DNA of 64,000 nt from Macrothele yani (GCA_039090855.1 CM077011.1:35111501-35175500), one strand, 5' to 3'. Positions 10,468 through 21,500 are shown, numbered from the stretch's first letter. Program-made: numbers and translations. Notes: generated by a model not told the origin, from the sequence alone.

Positions 10468-11715
10468 TATATTGTCTTGAAAAAGCTTCCCAGTGGAGAG
10501 TGAAAGCTTGGCAAATCCCTATGTATATTACACCAAGTACGTCTATATTGTCTTGAAAAAGTTTTCCAGAGGAGAGCGAAAACTTGGCGAATCTTTATGC
10601 ATATTACACCATGAAAAATAAACTGATTATAAGCGTTCCTTGAGTAAAGGTTTAAAGAATTGTTTTTTAGTTGAAATTTGCCTTAAATGTTTTGTTGTGA
10701 ACTTCTAATTTACCTGAAATGTATTATATAGAATTTGCTGCATAAAAAAAAAGCGAGAAAAATTAATTTTTAAAATTTATAATCATTTAGGAAATTCCAA
10801 TGTTTTTAGTTCGAACATTACGTTTTGCTCTCGTACTTTGTAGTAACAAACGACACTAACATTTTGTAGTACAAATTTGATCGTACCAGTTCCCTATCAC
10901 TTTGTTCGTGTTAATTTCGTCCACAGTTCTTTTTGTTCACTATTAACTTTGCCGGTTGTTCATTTAATCCACTGTTCATTTCGTACAGCGTTCGCTTTGT
11001 CCACATCCTCAGAATGGTTGGTGACTGAAAATTACCGGGAAGAACAATAACTGCCGAAGTGAAAAAAATCCGAGCAGCTGTGGAGACGATTTTGATAGAG
11101 GGCGCTGTCACTCTGTGGGAACGAGAGGAGAAAAAATTCGTGTGTTTTGAACTCGAAAAGGCGAAAGTTGTGTGTTTTGAACAAGATGGAACTCAAGATG
11201 AAGAAATAACGCCGCTGTTTTATGTTATTTATATTTCAGTGTGTGTGTGTGTGGTCGGTCATGTGTTTGTGTTAATTATACGTTAGATGTTTATTTTGTG
11301 TCGAGTGAATTCCTTGTGTCAACTGCGGAATTATTTATTTCCTTTGGATTAATGTGCTTTTGTCAACTGATTGTAACGACCTCAACACCCGGGATTTACA
11401 AGAGCCGTCGTCCAAAAATGAATGGCAGATAAGAAGTCTTTTTTCTTCAATACTGTGCATGCCTGTTTTATTTGAACAGCGGCACATTACAGTTGGAATA
11501 CCGTGGAAATTTTCTGTTGTTCTGATGAAAATCTGTTACTAGGCGCAAAAAAAAAGGGGGGGGTGGGGATCAGCGGACATTGCTTACATGCGGTTTCTTT
11601 AAATGTTTAAGTTTTTCGATTAAATTTAAACGATTTTAAATAGTACTTACAGTAAAATGAGGAATTGAACTTCGAAAATCTTTTTAACTGTTTTGTGTGA
11701 TACAATATCAATTCA

Positions 11716-12912
11716 TGATCGTCATCATTGTCAACCATTAACAATCCACTGCTGAATGAAGGTCTCCCCAAGTTTCCTCCACAACGTTCTGTCTTGTGCC
11801 AGTCGCCTCCATGTCGCTCCTGCATACTTTCGAATTTCATCCACCTATCTCCCATGTGGTCCTCTTCTGGGTATTTTCCTTTCCCTTGGAATCCAATCTA
11901 AAATTTCGACTATCCATCGATGGTCTGTCCTTCTGGCAGTATGTCCAGCCCATTGCCATTTCAGGGATTTAACTCTGATCATGATGTCTTCCACTCTTGT
12001 CATTTTTCGGATCCAAGAGTTCCTCTTCTTATCTCTCCTGGTTACAAAAAGCATGCACCTCTCCATACTTTTTGAGTTGTCTGCAGCCTTTGTATATCTC
12101 TTTTAGTTAAGGTCCACGTCTCTGCTCCATACGAAAGCACTGGAAGGATGCATTGATCAAACACTTTTCTTTTAAGACATAATGGCATATTGCTCTTGAA
12201 AATTATGCTGTTTCTTCTAAAAGCTCTCCAGGCAAGTTTTGTACGCCGATTAATTTCTTCATCAATGTGACCCTCACTTGATATCTGCTGTCCAAGATAA
12301 ATGTAGGTATTGGTTATCTACAGCTTTTCCCCGTCAATCGATAAATCTTCATTTCTTGTAAAAGCATTGAACATCACTTTTGTCTTCTGAAAGTTCATTT
12401 TTAATCCTATTTCTTTACTCTTGTCAGCAAGTTCCTGGATCATACTCTGTAGCTTTGATGTGGTAGTTGAAAAAATGACTACGTCATCAGCAAAACGAAG
12501 GTGGGTTAGATAATCTCCATTAATCTTTATCTCTTTGTTTTCCCAGTTCAGTGATTGAAAGACATTTTCCAATGTGGCATTAAAGAGCTTGGGAGATATG
12601 GTGTCACCTTGTCTCACTCCCTTTTCAATTTTTATGTGTGTTGTATTTTCAAACAGCCGAATCTTTGCACTTGCATTTTCATAGATGTTATTAATAATAT
12701 TAATGTACGCATCTTCAATACCGCAGGATTTCAGAGCCATTGTAACTGCTGATGGTTTCACCGAATCAAAAGTTTTTTCATAATCGATAAAAGCCATGCA
12801 CAATGGAAGTTCATATTCCCTCGCTCTTTCAATTAGTTCTCTCAGTACGTGGATATGATCTATTGTGCTGTAGCCACTCCTGAATCCAGCTTGTTCTCTC
12901 GGTTGAGCCATG
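11716..12912 (-). pseudogene. RTE-like reverse transcriptase, 5'-truncated
   Basis: The minus strand encodes the palm and thumb of a non-LTR reverse transcriptase. From 12911 it reads a QAGFRSGYSTIDHI block, then CMAFIDYEKTFDSV with the first metal-binding Asp. The KGVRQGDTISP block follows, then LRFADDVVIFS with the catalytic Asp pair, and KMNFQKTKV. A frame break near 12318 separates this from the C-terminal region (VKSLKWQWAGHTARRTD near 11920-11970). The 3' end is near 11716, next to a short cat-type repeat. The endonuclease domain is missing. The motif order fits RTE-type elements, and the copy is inside the 3.8 kb inverted-repeat element. Confidence 0.9.
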
Positions 12913-13284
12913 TCCAGTGTTACCTACAATATCAATTACTATGACATAAATCAAAGTTTTGCAAGAATCTTTTAAAGTTTTCAAATACATCTTATATATT
13001 GTTTTCATATAAATTCTTCGCTTTTCAGTATTTTTGTTTTGACGTAGGACAACGTCTAACTCCGCGGATAGTATGAGGCGATTTACGGCCGTCCGCCGGT
13101 AACAAAAATAGGTCCCAATTGAAAATTTTATAGCGTTAAAAATACGTGCCGCACACTAATCTTGTTAGCATATTCGTAAACAGCATGGAGTCCAATTCGC
13201 GTACTGTGCAATACATCGTGCGCGAGACGCTTCCCTTGTTCCCTGTGCATCGGGGGAGATGATGAAATATTTCTGGGTGTGCCG

Positions 13285-13600
13285 CCGCGTTTGACTCAGT
13301 CTATCTCGGCAACCGTGAGCGCAACACAACAGTGCGTGATATCGTTTTAAAGCTCTCGACGATATCTATACAAATATACGAAGAACATTTCGCAGTGGTT
13401 TGAACTGAATATTTTAAAATTGTTTCCTTGTTAACCGGTGAACAAACACTTCTGAAAATATCGCGGTTTATCTGGACAACCGTGAGTGCAAGACCGACTG
13501 CGCCTGGTATCGTTTTGAAGCTCTCGATGGCATCTATTCAAATATATAAAGAACATATCACAGTGGTTTAAACTACAATTTTTAAAAATTGTTTTCGTGT
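13285..13600 (+). repeat. Tandem duplication of ~155 bp before the small ORF
   Basis: Two diverged units, about 13288-13440 and 13445-13600, share caaccgtgag, tatcgttttraagctctcga and aaagaacat-c-cagtggttt in the same order. They end just before the ATG of the small basic ORF. Confidence 0.8.
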
Positions 13601-13622
13601 GAAGGGGTTAACATTTTCGATA

Positions 13623-13802
13623 ATGCCGCGGAATTCGCAGAATGAACGCGAGCAAATGTGGAGAAAATCAAAACGAGAGGCAAGAGCACATGATGAGGAA
13701 TGTAAAAAGCCCAAGAAGATCGCAGCCCAACGAACTAGAAAGTATCGAGAACGCCTGAAAGCAGCCGCAGCCAGAAAAAAAATCCCCAACACACCGATCT
13801 AA
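13623..13802 (+). CDS. Short basic protein, unknown function
   Basis: A 59-residue frame starts at the ATG at 13623, chosen over an upstream in-frame ATG at 13599 because the sequence becomes strongly biased only from MPRNSQNEREQ. It is rich in Lys, Arg, Ala and Glu, with the segment KKIAAQRTRKYRERLKAAAA, which would form a positively charged amphipathic helix. Similar short basic RxYRERL segments occur in many invertebrate repeat-borne ORFs and resemble bZIP basic regions, but no leucine zipper follows. It may be a remnant of the element's own protein. No splice partners are evident. Confidence 0.4.
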   Translation: MPRNSQNEREQMWRKSKREARAHDEECKKPKKIAAQRTRKYRERLKAAAARKKIPNTPI

Positions 13803-14636
13803 TCCGTACCATCAGCTGGATACATTGCGAACTCTGCTTTGAGTTCGCAAAGTATTCAGCATTATTTGTAAAAATTATGTAAGCTACTTTTCATATCATA
13901 GACCTGTGTTGGCTATAACAAATTAAATACACGCTTTGAAACCATACTCGACTAGCTCATTTCAACTCTCCGATCTGCAAGTTGTAGTGTTACGTTCCAA
14001 ACTGACATCTCAATCAGAACGTAGTCTACCTGTACTTTTTAATTTTGATTATTAATTGTTTATAATTTCTGTAGAACTAATTTCATACGAATGAACTGCA
14101 ATGCTCTTTATGCGTGTCATAGCTATTGAATGTGATGAAAAATAAACGAAAGCTAAGAACTGTGTGAAAGCAATATGGAAAATGTATTTCAAAACATTAA
14201 AAGATTTTTGCAAAACTTTGATTTCGGTCATAGTAATACACAAAAGAGTTAAAAAGCTCTTCAAAGTTCATTTACTAGTTTTACTTTAATAAACATTTAA
14301 AATCGTAATATTTTAATCGAAAAACTTAAACGGAAAAAAATCGCATGTAAGCAATGTCCGCTGACCTTTTTATTCTGCCTACTAACAAAAATTCCATCAA
14401 AGCAGAAAATATCGACGGTATTGCATCCATTCTGAGAACGAAATAAATGCAGACAAAGTGAACGGTGGACAAAGTGAACGTCGGACAAAATGAACTGTAC
14501 CAAGTGAACGTGGACGAAATGAACACGGACAAATTGTATGGTGGACAAAATAAATTGAACCAAGTGAACGTGGACGAAATGAACACGGGCAAAGTGTATG
14601 GTGGACAAAATGAACTGGACCAAGGGATCAGTCACG

Positions 14637-14960
14637 GGTCGTGTCTTAATGTGCGAATTTTCTATGCATTTATGCGTTAGTGTGGTCGTGTCTTAGTGTG
14701 CGAATTTTCTATGCATTTATGCGTTAGTGTGGTCGCTTATTAGTGAGCGAATTTTCTATGCATCTATGCGTTCGTGTGGTCGTGTCTTACTGTGTGCGAA
14801 TTTTCTATGCATTTATGCGTTAGTGTGCTCGTGTCATAGTGTGCGAATTTTCTATGCATTTATGCGTTAGTGTGCTCGTGTCATAGTGTGCGAATTTTCT
14901 ATGCATTTATGCGTTAGTGTGCTCGTGTCATAGTGTGCGAATTTTCTATGCATCTTCTAT
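14637..14960 (+). repeat. 47-bp minisatellite, about 6.8 copies
   Basis: The unit starts gtcgtgtcttagtgtgcgaa and ends atttatgcgttagtgtg. The last three copies share ctcgtgtcatag, so the array shows sub-structure. It abuts the right edge of the 3.8 kb element. Confidence 0.95.
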
Positions 14961-14993
14961 GGCAAATCACGTATACAATGAAATAGCAAATTA

Positions 14994-16424
14994 CACTAGC
15001 GGAAAGTGAAAAAAGAACACCAAGAAGGAGACGTCTGATGCCAACGAATTTTATACAGCATAATAACGGAATACAGAGGATAACGTGATCAAAACATTAT
15101 GGCAAAATACAGCTGTATTTGCTGGTAAACGGAAAAATAGCATTTCCATGTAACATGGTTATTACGAGGTTGAACCGCCATGAACTGCGTCACAATGTGC
15201 AATTCTGGCATGGAGTCTGTCGTACAGATGTTGGATGTAAGTTTGGGGTATTGAGTTCCAAGCATCCTTAACCTGGACGCGTAAATCGGGGATGGTCGTG
15301 GCTGTCCGTGGAGACCGGATAAGTCGTTGTCCCATAAAATCCCACACGTGCTCAATGGGGGACAAATCCGGTGAACGTGCAGGCCATGGAAGTTGTCTCA
15401 CACCCTGAAGGGCATGTTGCGTTGTTGCACGTGCCGTGTGTGGGCGTGCGTTATCTTGCTGGAAAATACCACGATTGACCGACCTTACAAATGGCACAAC
15501 AACTGGCTGAATGATGTTGTTGATGTAGGAGGTGCTGTTTAACGTACCCGGTACAAACACTAGTTGTGTACGGGAGTGATAGCTGTTCGCTCACCACACC
15601 AGTTAGACCAGGTGTGTGGCCTGTGTGTCGCTGGCGGATGCAAGAAGGGTGGAGACGCTCCCCTGTGCGTCTGCGAACATGCATACGGCCATCGGAGACT
15701 CCCAAGCAGAATCTGCTTTCATCGCTGAACACGACAGATCGCCATTGCGTTCTCCAGCGCAAACGTTGGCGACACCACTGCAGTCGTTCCACGGTGGGTT
15801 GGAGTCAGGTACACATGCCAGCGGCACACGTGCACTTAGTCCTGCATCCAGTAGACGGTTGCTGATTGTTCGCACAGTCACCACAGGTGCAACGGCAGCT
15901 CGGATTTGCGTCGCATTGGATGTTCTGCTTGACAACGCCGCTCTTCTTATGCGTCGATCGGTCCGCTCATCAGTCCGTCTGTGACTCCCGGTTCCACATC
16001 TTTTCGTGTGGGAATGTTCCTCGTACCATCTACGCCACCATCGTACCACCACCGATACTTCCCGTCCAATTCGCTCCGCAATACGACGATACAACCACCC
16101 GGTCTCGCGGAGTCCGATTAGACGACCTCGTTCAAAGTCCGATAACTGCTGAAATCGTACACGTCTTACATGTCCAGGCATTGCAGCTTCTTCATGGTCT
16201 TCGCACGTGTCCGTACGCCGACGACTGATTACATTCACTTCGCCGTACTCCTTAAATACCACCGACGATAATTTGCATATTATGCCGTGCTGTGGCGTAA
16301 GCGCTCACCGGTTGGTCCCGAAATTAACATCACACCTACGTAAACTCCACCCCATTAACATAAGTAAATTGTATGATCGTTCGCCAATTCCTTCTTGATG
16401 TTCTTTTTCCACTTTCCGCCAGTG
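14994..16424 (-). mobile_element. Tc1 family C, nearly complete
   Basis: The termini are cactagcggaaagtgaaaaa and, read inverted, cactggcggaaagtggaaaa. TA dinucleotides lie just outside (14992-14993 and 16425-16426). At 1431 bp it is full length. It is the best preserved of the Tc1 copies here. Confidence 0.93.
15162..16181 (-). pseudogene. Tc1 family C transposase with two frameshifts
   Basis: The likely start is MPGHVRRVRFQQLSDFERG at 16181, preferred over the ATG at 16262 because homology to Tc1 proteins begins here. A helix-turn-helix (DFERGRLIGLRETG, then IAERIGREVSVV) and an Arg-rich second DNA-binding helix follow. The catalytic core has VFSDESRF near 15715-15740, GIFQQDNARPHTAR near 15430-15470 and DLSPIEHVWD near 15340-15370, so all three acidic residues are present. 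Frameshifts near 15840-15800 and 15560 split it into three overlapping frames. The length would be about 340 residues, as usual for Tc1. Confidence 0.92.
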
Positions 16425-16426
16425 TA

Positions 16427-17010
16427 TTAGGAGCACCTACCTAACAACGTGTTAGACCGCTCTTGGCCTTCAAAACAGCCTCGATTTGATGTGGCAAGGA
16501 TTCATCGATGTGCTGATATCGTTCTACAGGTATCGTTCAGCTTAGCGGATATTGGCGTCTGCCAATGTTCGTTGGAGTATGATCTCTGTTACGCATTGTG
16601 CTCTCAATTTCCCCCACAAGTGCTGAACTGGGTTGAAATTTGGGTACTGTGGGGGAACAGTTTAGCACTTCGAAGTCATTGTCGTTCTCCTAGAACCAAT
16701 GTGAGATTTGTGGCATAGCGCATTATCCTGCTGGATGAAGCTCTCTTCACCAGGAAACATCATGCACATTTATAGGTGGGATCTCGTCCGCAATGTTGTT
16801 AAGATACCTGGTGGCAGCCAAATGCTATTCAAGAGGTATTAAGGAATGCAATACCCACCATGAAAGCAGACCCCAGAACATCACCCAACGTCCATCAGCT
16901 TGTACAGTTCACGCTAGGTACCTGATATCCATCGATACGCGCTGCTTACGCCATATCCTTTCCCGTCCACCGGCGTGTATTAACATAAAATGTGATCCAT
17001 CTGACCATAC
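16427..17010 (-). pseudogene. Tc1 remnant D, 3' part only
   Basis: Its outer edge reads ggagcacctacctaac, which resembles the ends cacctacctaat at 35.7 and 63.8 kb. The minus strand preserves eroded transposase sequence, including a VMFWGL-type block near 16880, an SSRIMRYATN stretch near 16715 and a C-terminal IEAVLKAKSGLTR segment near 16455-16490. Stops and shifts are frequent. The upstream half is missing. Tc1 C lies directly beside it. Confidence 0.7.
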
Positions 17011-17464
17011 TGTTGGAATTATAAGAGAAATCTTCACTCCGTTTTACTTCCGTTTTCGGAAAAATTTTCTACATTTTGAATTTTAAAAACAAACGCTTAT
17101 GAAATAAAATTATACTTAGCAACCATACGGGGCAGAGGAAATATCGCGAGGAAAATAATTTCAGATTACAAGTCTGCGGCTAACTTCTGTTTTCGGAAAT
17201 TGTTGCTCCCGTTTTCAGACTGAAGCACAATAGAATAAAATGATATTTAACAATACAAGAAAAACGAAACATAGCGAGAACAAATAATAACATTACGAGA
17301 GAAATCTTCAATCCGTCTCACTTCCTCAATCCGAAGACGAAAAACTTGCATCCATGATCATGAGACCGCAACCAAAGATTTAATTGAGTTCTGGAGAGAC
17401 ATGGTTTTTGACTGCAGGGCCAAAGTAAAATCTGCGACGTCCGTCGCCGCGATTCTGCTACGGA

Positions 17465-18195
17465 GCAAGACATAAATTCAAATATTTCAAGGTCATTTAA
17501 AGAAGTAAGGGATAAATTAAAATATTTCCCATTTAAGGAAATAAGACAAATTCAAAACTGTCAGTCCTGTTTAAGGTAGTAAGGCATAAATTCATATATT
17601 TCAAGTCCCGTTTAAGTAATTAGGACATAAATTCAAATATTTCAACTCCAATTTAAGGAAGCCAGGCATAAATTCAAATATTTCAACTCCAATTTAAGGA
17701 AGCCAGGCATAAATTCAAATATTTCAAGGGAAGTAAGACTTAAATTCAAATATTGAGAAAGTAATGCGTAAATTCAATATTTCAAGGCCCATTTTAGGAA
17801 GTAAAAACATAAATTCAACTATTTCAAGTCCCTTTTCAGTAAGTATGACACGATTGCTAATATTTCAAGAGCCGTTTAAGTAAGGCATTATTTCAAGGCA
17901 CATTTAAGGAATTAAGACATATACCCAAATATTTTAATGCCCCGTTTAAGGAAGTAAGGCTTAATTTCAAGGCCCATTTAAGGAAGTAGAACATAAATTT
18001 AAATATTACAATGCCTATTTAACGAAGTAAGATATGAATTCAAGTAATTCAAAGTCGATTTAGGGAAGTAAGGTTTAAATTCAAATATTTTAACGCCCAT
18101 TTAAGAAAGTAAGGTCTAATTTCAAATATTTCATTGCCCAATTAAGAAAGTAAAATATAAATTCAGGTTTTATAAGGCCTATTTCGGAAGAATAA
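17465..18195 (+). repeat. ~45-bp degenerate minisatellite
   Basis: About 16-17 diverged units built on cataaattcaaatatttcaa followed by gcccatttaaggaagtaag. Some units are shortened. There is no coding capacity. Confidence 0.9.
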
Positions 18196-18199
18196 ACAG

Positions 18200-18553
18200 T
18201 GCCCGTGCCTCCCACCACTTAACTAATAGGGAGACTGAAGCAGTCATAACAAGATAATCATTAGATGGAGCTCTATATGTTCAGATGAAGTTCTATGCGA
18301 AACAACAGAAAGTTAGAAGTTGAGAGATTAAAATACAGTAATTTCCAAACCATAATGTTCTGGAGTGGACAGAAAAAGGGATAAAACTGTTCAAGTTACG
18401 TGACTTAGTTAAAAAAAATAACATACAGTATCTACCTCCGTGTTCAGTAAGAATAGAACAAGAAAGCACGTGTGCATTATGTACATTGAAATCCCAAGTG
18501 CAATCATATTTACTGACTGATGGAATGTTGGATTGCGCAGGCTGATCCCTCTA

Positions 18554-18586
<33 letters not shown>

Positions 18587-19318
18587 TATGCAGTTAGAAT
18601 CACTGGGAAAACAGCAACGGCTACAGATGAATTTGATGCATTGCGGTGAGAAGATTTCGAGCCGTATTAGATCAAAGGAACAAGGTTTCCACTTACTAAA
18701 TCGGGGACATGAGACACCACATCTAATGAGTTCTCACACACCTCTTTCCTAATTGAAATTATGGTGAAGCGAACAACCGGGATAACGGAGCTCTGCAGCG
18801 CGTGGCAAATGAGATATCTGTTAGAATGCTAGCTAGCTAGGTATGTTCACTCACTTCTGAAGCGTAGGTAGACAGCTTTGAGATTAGTGTTTAAGTCGGA
18901 TGAAGATGAAGTGAGTATTAAACGATGAGTGCAGTCATGAGCATACTTTACAAACTGCAAAGGTAAAGGAAAGGGCACTGAGAGTTGACTTTATGGCAAC
19001 GTACTGAGGATTTCTCTCTACAGCGTTCTTTTTTTTTTTTTTTTTTTTTTTAGTTTGTTAGCAAAACATCCTGTGCCAAGTATGCCAAGAATGATCATGC
19101 TGATTATTACAAAGTATGAATGGACCTTGTTCATGTGACGTCAGAAGTGGGATTCTGCTAACCAATATAGCTGCTGATTTAATATTGCTATTAGATTACC
19201 TCTCACTGTTGGCCAATTTTTAATATTTTAAAGTTTTGGAGTATGCCAAAGAATTAATAGAGCTACAGTGCGAAGAAGATCAAATTAATTTCTGAGAAAA
19301 ACAAATCAGGGTTGAAAA
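18200..19318. other. No gene; microsatellites
   Basis: The stretch contains (GT)n followed by (GA)n at about 18554-18587 and a T tract at about 19028-19052. Nothing else is supported. Confidence 0.6.
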
Positions 19319-19319
19319 A

Positions 19320-19533
19320 TATGTCGGTAGCGCAGTGGTCTAAGGCGCTGGCCTCTGATCATTCGTCCGTAAGGGGTACGGGTTCGAATCCCGGTGAGGC
19401 ATGGATGTTGTGTTTGTCTTACGGCACTGGCTCTCTCCCTTCCTGGAACCAGTGACCCTAAATTAGAGACGGGCGACTGCTTATAGCCCATTGAGTTGCT
19501 CACGGTGGTCGTTAAACCTACAATATAAAAAAA

Positions 19534-19551
<18 letters not shown>
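19320..19551 (+). mobile_element. SINE family 1, copy 1
   Basis: A tRNA-derived head contains an A box (tagcgcagtggtctaaggcg) and a B box (ggttcgaatcc), about 50 bp apart. It is followed by the family body (ttgtcttacggcactggctc, cggttaaac-type end) and an A tract of about 25. The body is not tRNA-like and is shared by all copies of this family. RNA polymerase III would transcribe it from the internal boxes. Confidence 0.93.
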
Positions 19552-19564
<13 letters not shown>

Positions 19565-19859
19565 CCAAGACGATTTTGTGTTCGATGTTTATTTCATATG
19601 CCGCACGACAATAACAACATTAGTGATGGTGAAATGTTTAATAAAGCATTTCTCAAACATGGTATATTAAATTTCACGTTCTTATGTCAGACACTGGCAA
19701 AGCATCTGAAACATAAACCTGGAGTTCTTTTTTTTTTTGTTTTGGTTTTTTCGCAAAACGAAATATTTAGAAGTCCAGACAAATGGGTAATATGGAAACA
19801 AACTGGAGTTAAAAAACAACAACTAAAAACTTCCCAATGTCACTCGCTAGGCAATTTAC

Positions 19860-20455
19860 TTAAAAATAAAAGGAACGCGTAACATTAAAAAAAGAAAAAT
19901 TATAGATATGTTTCGCTCTTTGGAGAAAGAACGTAGAAGTTAATTCGCAACTTGCCGATCTAGATATGCAATTCGTTTTCCTCTTTTTCACATTTTTTGG
20001 GTTAAATATTGAAGGAATACTACCAGCTTTTAACCGCATTCTATTCTTAGTGCCATAATACTCAAAATCTTCGTCGTTAAAGCGGGCAGAAGATATTCGA
20101 AAATGCACATTGGAATCGAAATCATCGTGTTTCATTTTATACAGCCATTCCTTTAACAGTTCATGGCTTTCTGCGATTAATCGCTGAAAGCCATGAACAG
20201 TTTCAGCTTTTTCAGAAGAAAATTACGCAATGATAGTCCTTCTTCTGTACATTTTAAGTGAGAGGATTTATTAACACAACCATACCATGAGAAAAAGTTG
20301 GGCATGTCGTTAATAAATTTACGAAAATCGAGATTTTTCCCGAACTCCTGCAACGAACGCCATGTTAAACAATGGGAAAACGCGTATAAACAAACTTCGC
20401 TGGTCCGCAGACACGAATTTTCGTATGATGCAATGCGAGGTGAATAAGGTCCATA
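19860..20455 (-). pseudogene. THAP zinc-finger fragment, decayed, with palindrome insertion
   Basis: On the minus strand the sequence aligns with the plus-strand THAP copy at 27.9 kb, including about 120 bp upstream of the start (ggaccttattcacc). A THAP finger is recognisable from a start-region YGCVNKS and an FLLKKLKL block to the C-terminal half F-ISSARFNDEDFEYYG (about 20085-20055) and RLKAGSIPSIFNP. THAP domains bind DNA through C2CH zinc ligands. Here the C-terminal CysAlaHis is replaced by Ser/Arg, and the first Cys is lost. A 34-bp palindrome interrupts it at 20163-20196. It cannot fold as a finger and is a pseudogene of a THAP gene or THAP-type transposase. Confidence 0.82.
20163..20196. 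mobile_element. 34-bp palindrome with 8-bp direct flanks
   Basis: The insert starts catggctttctgcgatt and ends with its complement, with one mismatched pair. It is bracketed by aacagttt at 20155-20162 and 20197-20204. The THAP paralogue at about 28150 reads straight through without insert or duplication. See findings. Confidence 0.8.
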
Positions 20456-21033
20456 GGAATAGACATTTTTTTTTACAGATCAGATGAAAGATTATGTTTG
20501 AAACAATTTGGAGCGCTGTTTAATATTTTTACCTAGCAGAACAACAATTATACAGGGTGTCCATCCTGAGATTCAAACATTTTGAAGTATTAGTTTTTAA
20601 TTTCAGGTTTGAGAGCTGTGATTACTGGAAGGAACTCAAACACAGACCCACAAAGTTCACGTGGAAAAGTTGTAGTGCGCGGCAGAGCCGCAGTAGCGCT
20701 GCAATCAATCATTTTCTAAAATGGAGACTCCAAGCTAGCTCGCACAGGTTATGCGATGGTACGCGGAAACAAAATCAGTCACTGAAGGGCAAAGATAGTT
20801 TTTTTTTTTAATGTCGGAGGTATAAAGGGCTCTCGACTACAGGCGGCGGAACCTAACAATTTCAGAGGGGTTTCAACATCTTCGAGAGCTAAAACAATAG
20901 AAAAAAAAAAAAAAAAGAAAGAAAGCGACGCAGAGAGAGAGAGATTTTTTTTCGAAGGATATATATATATGTATACTGTATAATCGTATATATCGTTCAT
21001 TATGCTTGATTTCTTGATTTATGCCACCTCACA

Positions 21034-21264
21034 CATCCACAATTACCAAATCATGGCTAAAGGAATATTCCACGGATTATTGACATATTTTCACTGTATT
21101 CCATGCATTTACTTCATTCAGGAAACTTCAAAAATTTCACTGTCCTGGAACGGGAATCGAAATTTTTTCAAGTTTTCTGAATGAAGTAAATGCATGGAAT
21201 AAAGTGAAAATATGCCAATAATCCGTGGAATATTCCTCTAGCCATGATTTGGTAATTGTGGATG
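21034..21264. repeat. 231-bp fold-back sequence
   Basis: Two arms of about 105-115 bp, catccacaattaccaaatca through ttacttcattcag and its complement, pair with few mismatches. The central spacer contains gtcctggaacggga, which also occurs in SINE family 4 (55.55 kb). Confidence 0.9.
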
Positions 21265-21344
21265 TCTGCGGAGGGATAAATCCAGCATAGTACATACCAT
21301 GTATAAATAAAGAATTACTTTTTCGGAGAAATTCCTTTCTCAAA

Positions 21345-21500
21345 TATATCATCATCATTCATTTATCAATCAGCTACTATGATGGTCTCCTGAAGTGTCT
21401 TCCACAACTTACTATCTGGAGGGTATATCTTCAGCATTCTTTCGAATTTCAACCACCCATCTCCCACATGGTCTTCTAGGTCCTTTCCTGCCCGTTTGTA
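21345..21500 (-). mobile_element. RTE-like 3' end fragment
   Basis: The sequence from catcatcattcatttatc through atggtctcctgaagtgtctt and cacccatctcccacatggtc matches the 3' end region of the RTE copy at 11716-11870. It is about 150 bp, truncated on the 5' side. Confidence 0.75.

Larger units (their letters stand above)
9186..10618. repeat. ~75-bp direct repeat units, split by a Tc1
   Basis: A unit containing cttcccagtggagagtgaaa and cttggcgaatcttta, and ending near attacacca, occurs at about 9186-9265, 10470-10545 and 10546-10615. The first two are separated by the Tc1 at 9270-10467. The later junction cgtctatattgtc is the uninterrupted version of the Tc1 target. Confidence 0.8.
8213..10660. 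mobile_element. Inverted-repeat element split by a hAT MITE and a Tc1
   Basis: The left arm (about 8256-8360) carries aaggagcgcttata and gcataaagattcgccac. Its reverse complement appears at 9195-9255 and again at about 10472-10640. The 15-bp direct repeat aaaggtttaaagaat at 8213-8227 and 10646-10660 brackets the structure and could be its target duplication. On the left, about 35 bases separate that repeat from the arm, so the exact terminus is uncertain. No transposase belonging to it was seen. Two younger elements sit inside. Confidence 0.6.
10870..14636. mobile_element. 3.8 kb inverted-repeat element with repeated subterminal motifs
   Basis: A left arm at about 11460-11640 is the reverse complement of 14296-14440. 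Shared sequence includes atcagcggacattgcttaca, aagtttttcgatt and tggaataccgt. Outside the arms, both edges carry a degenerate repeat: gtggacaaaatgaac and similar on the right (about 14440-14630), ttcatttcgtaca and ctttgtccac on the left (about 10890-11010). Such repeated subterminal motifs resemble transposase binding sites. The interior holds a guest RTE fragment, a 155-bp tandem duplication and one short basic ORF. No transposase is recognised, so the superfamily is unknown. The exact ends are not resolved. Confidence 0.55.

Noticed and set aside
20557..20580. acagggtgtccatcc as a transposon end
   Set aside because: It resembles a common MITE terminus, but no inverted partner was found nearby.
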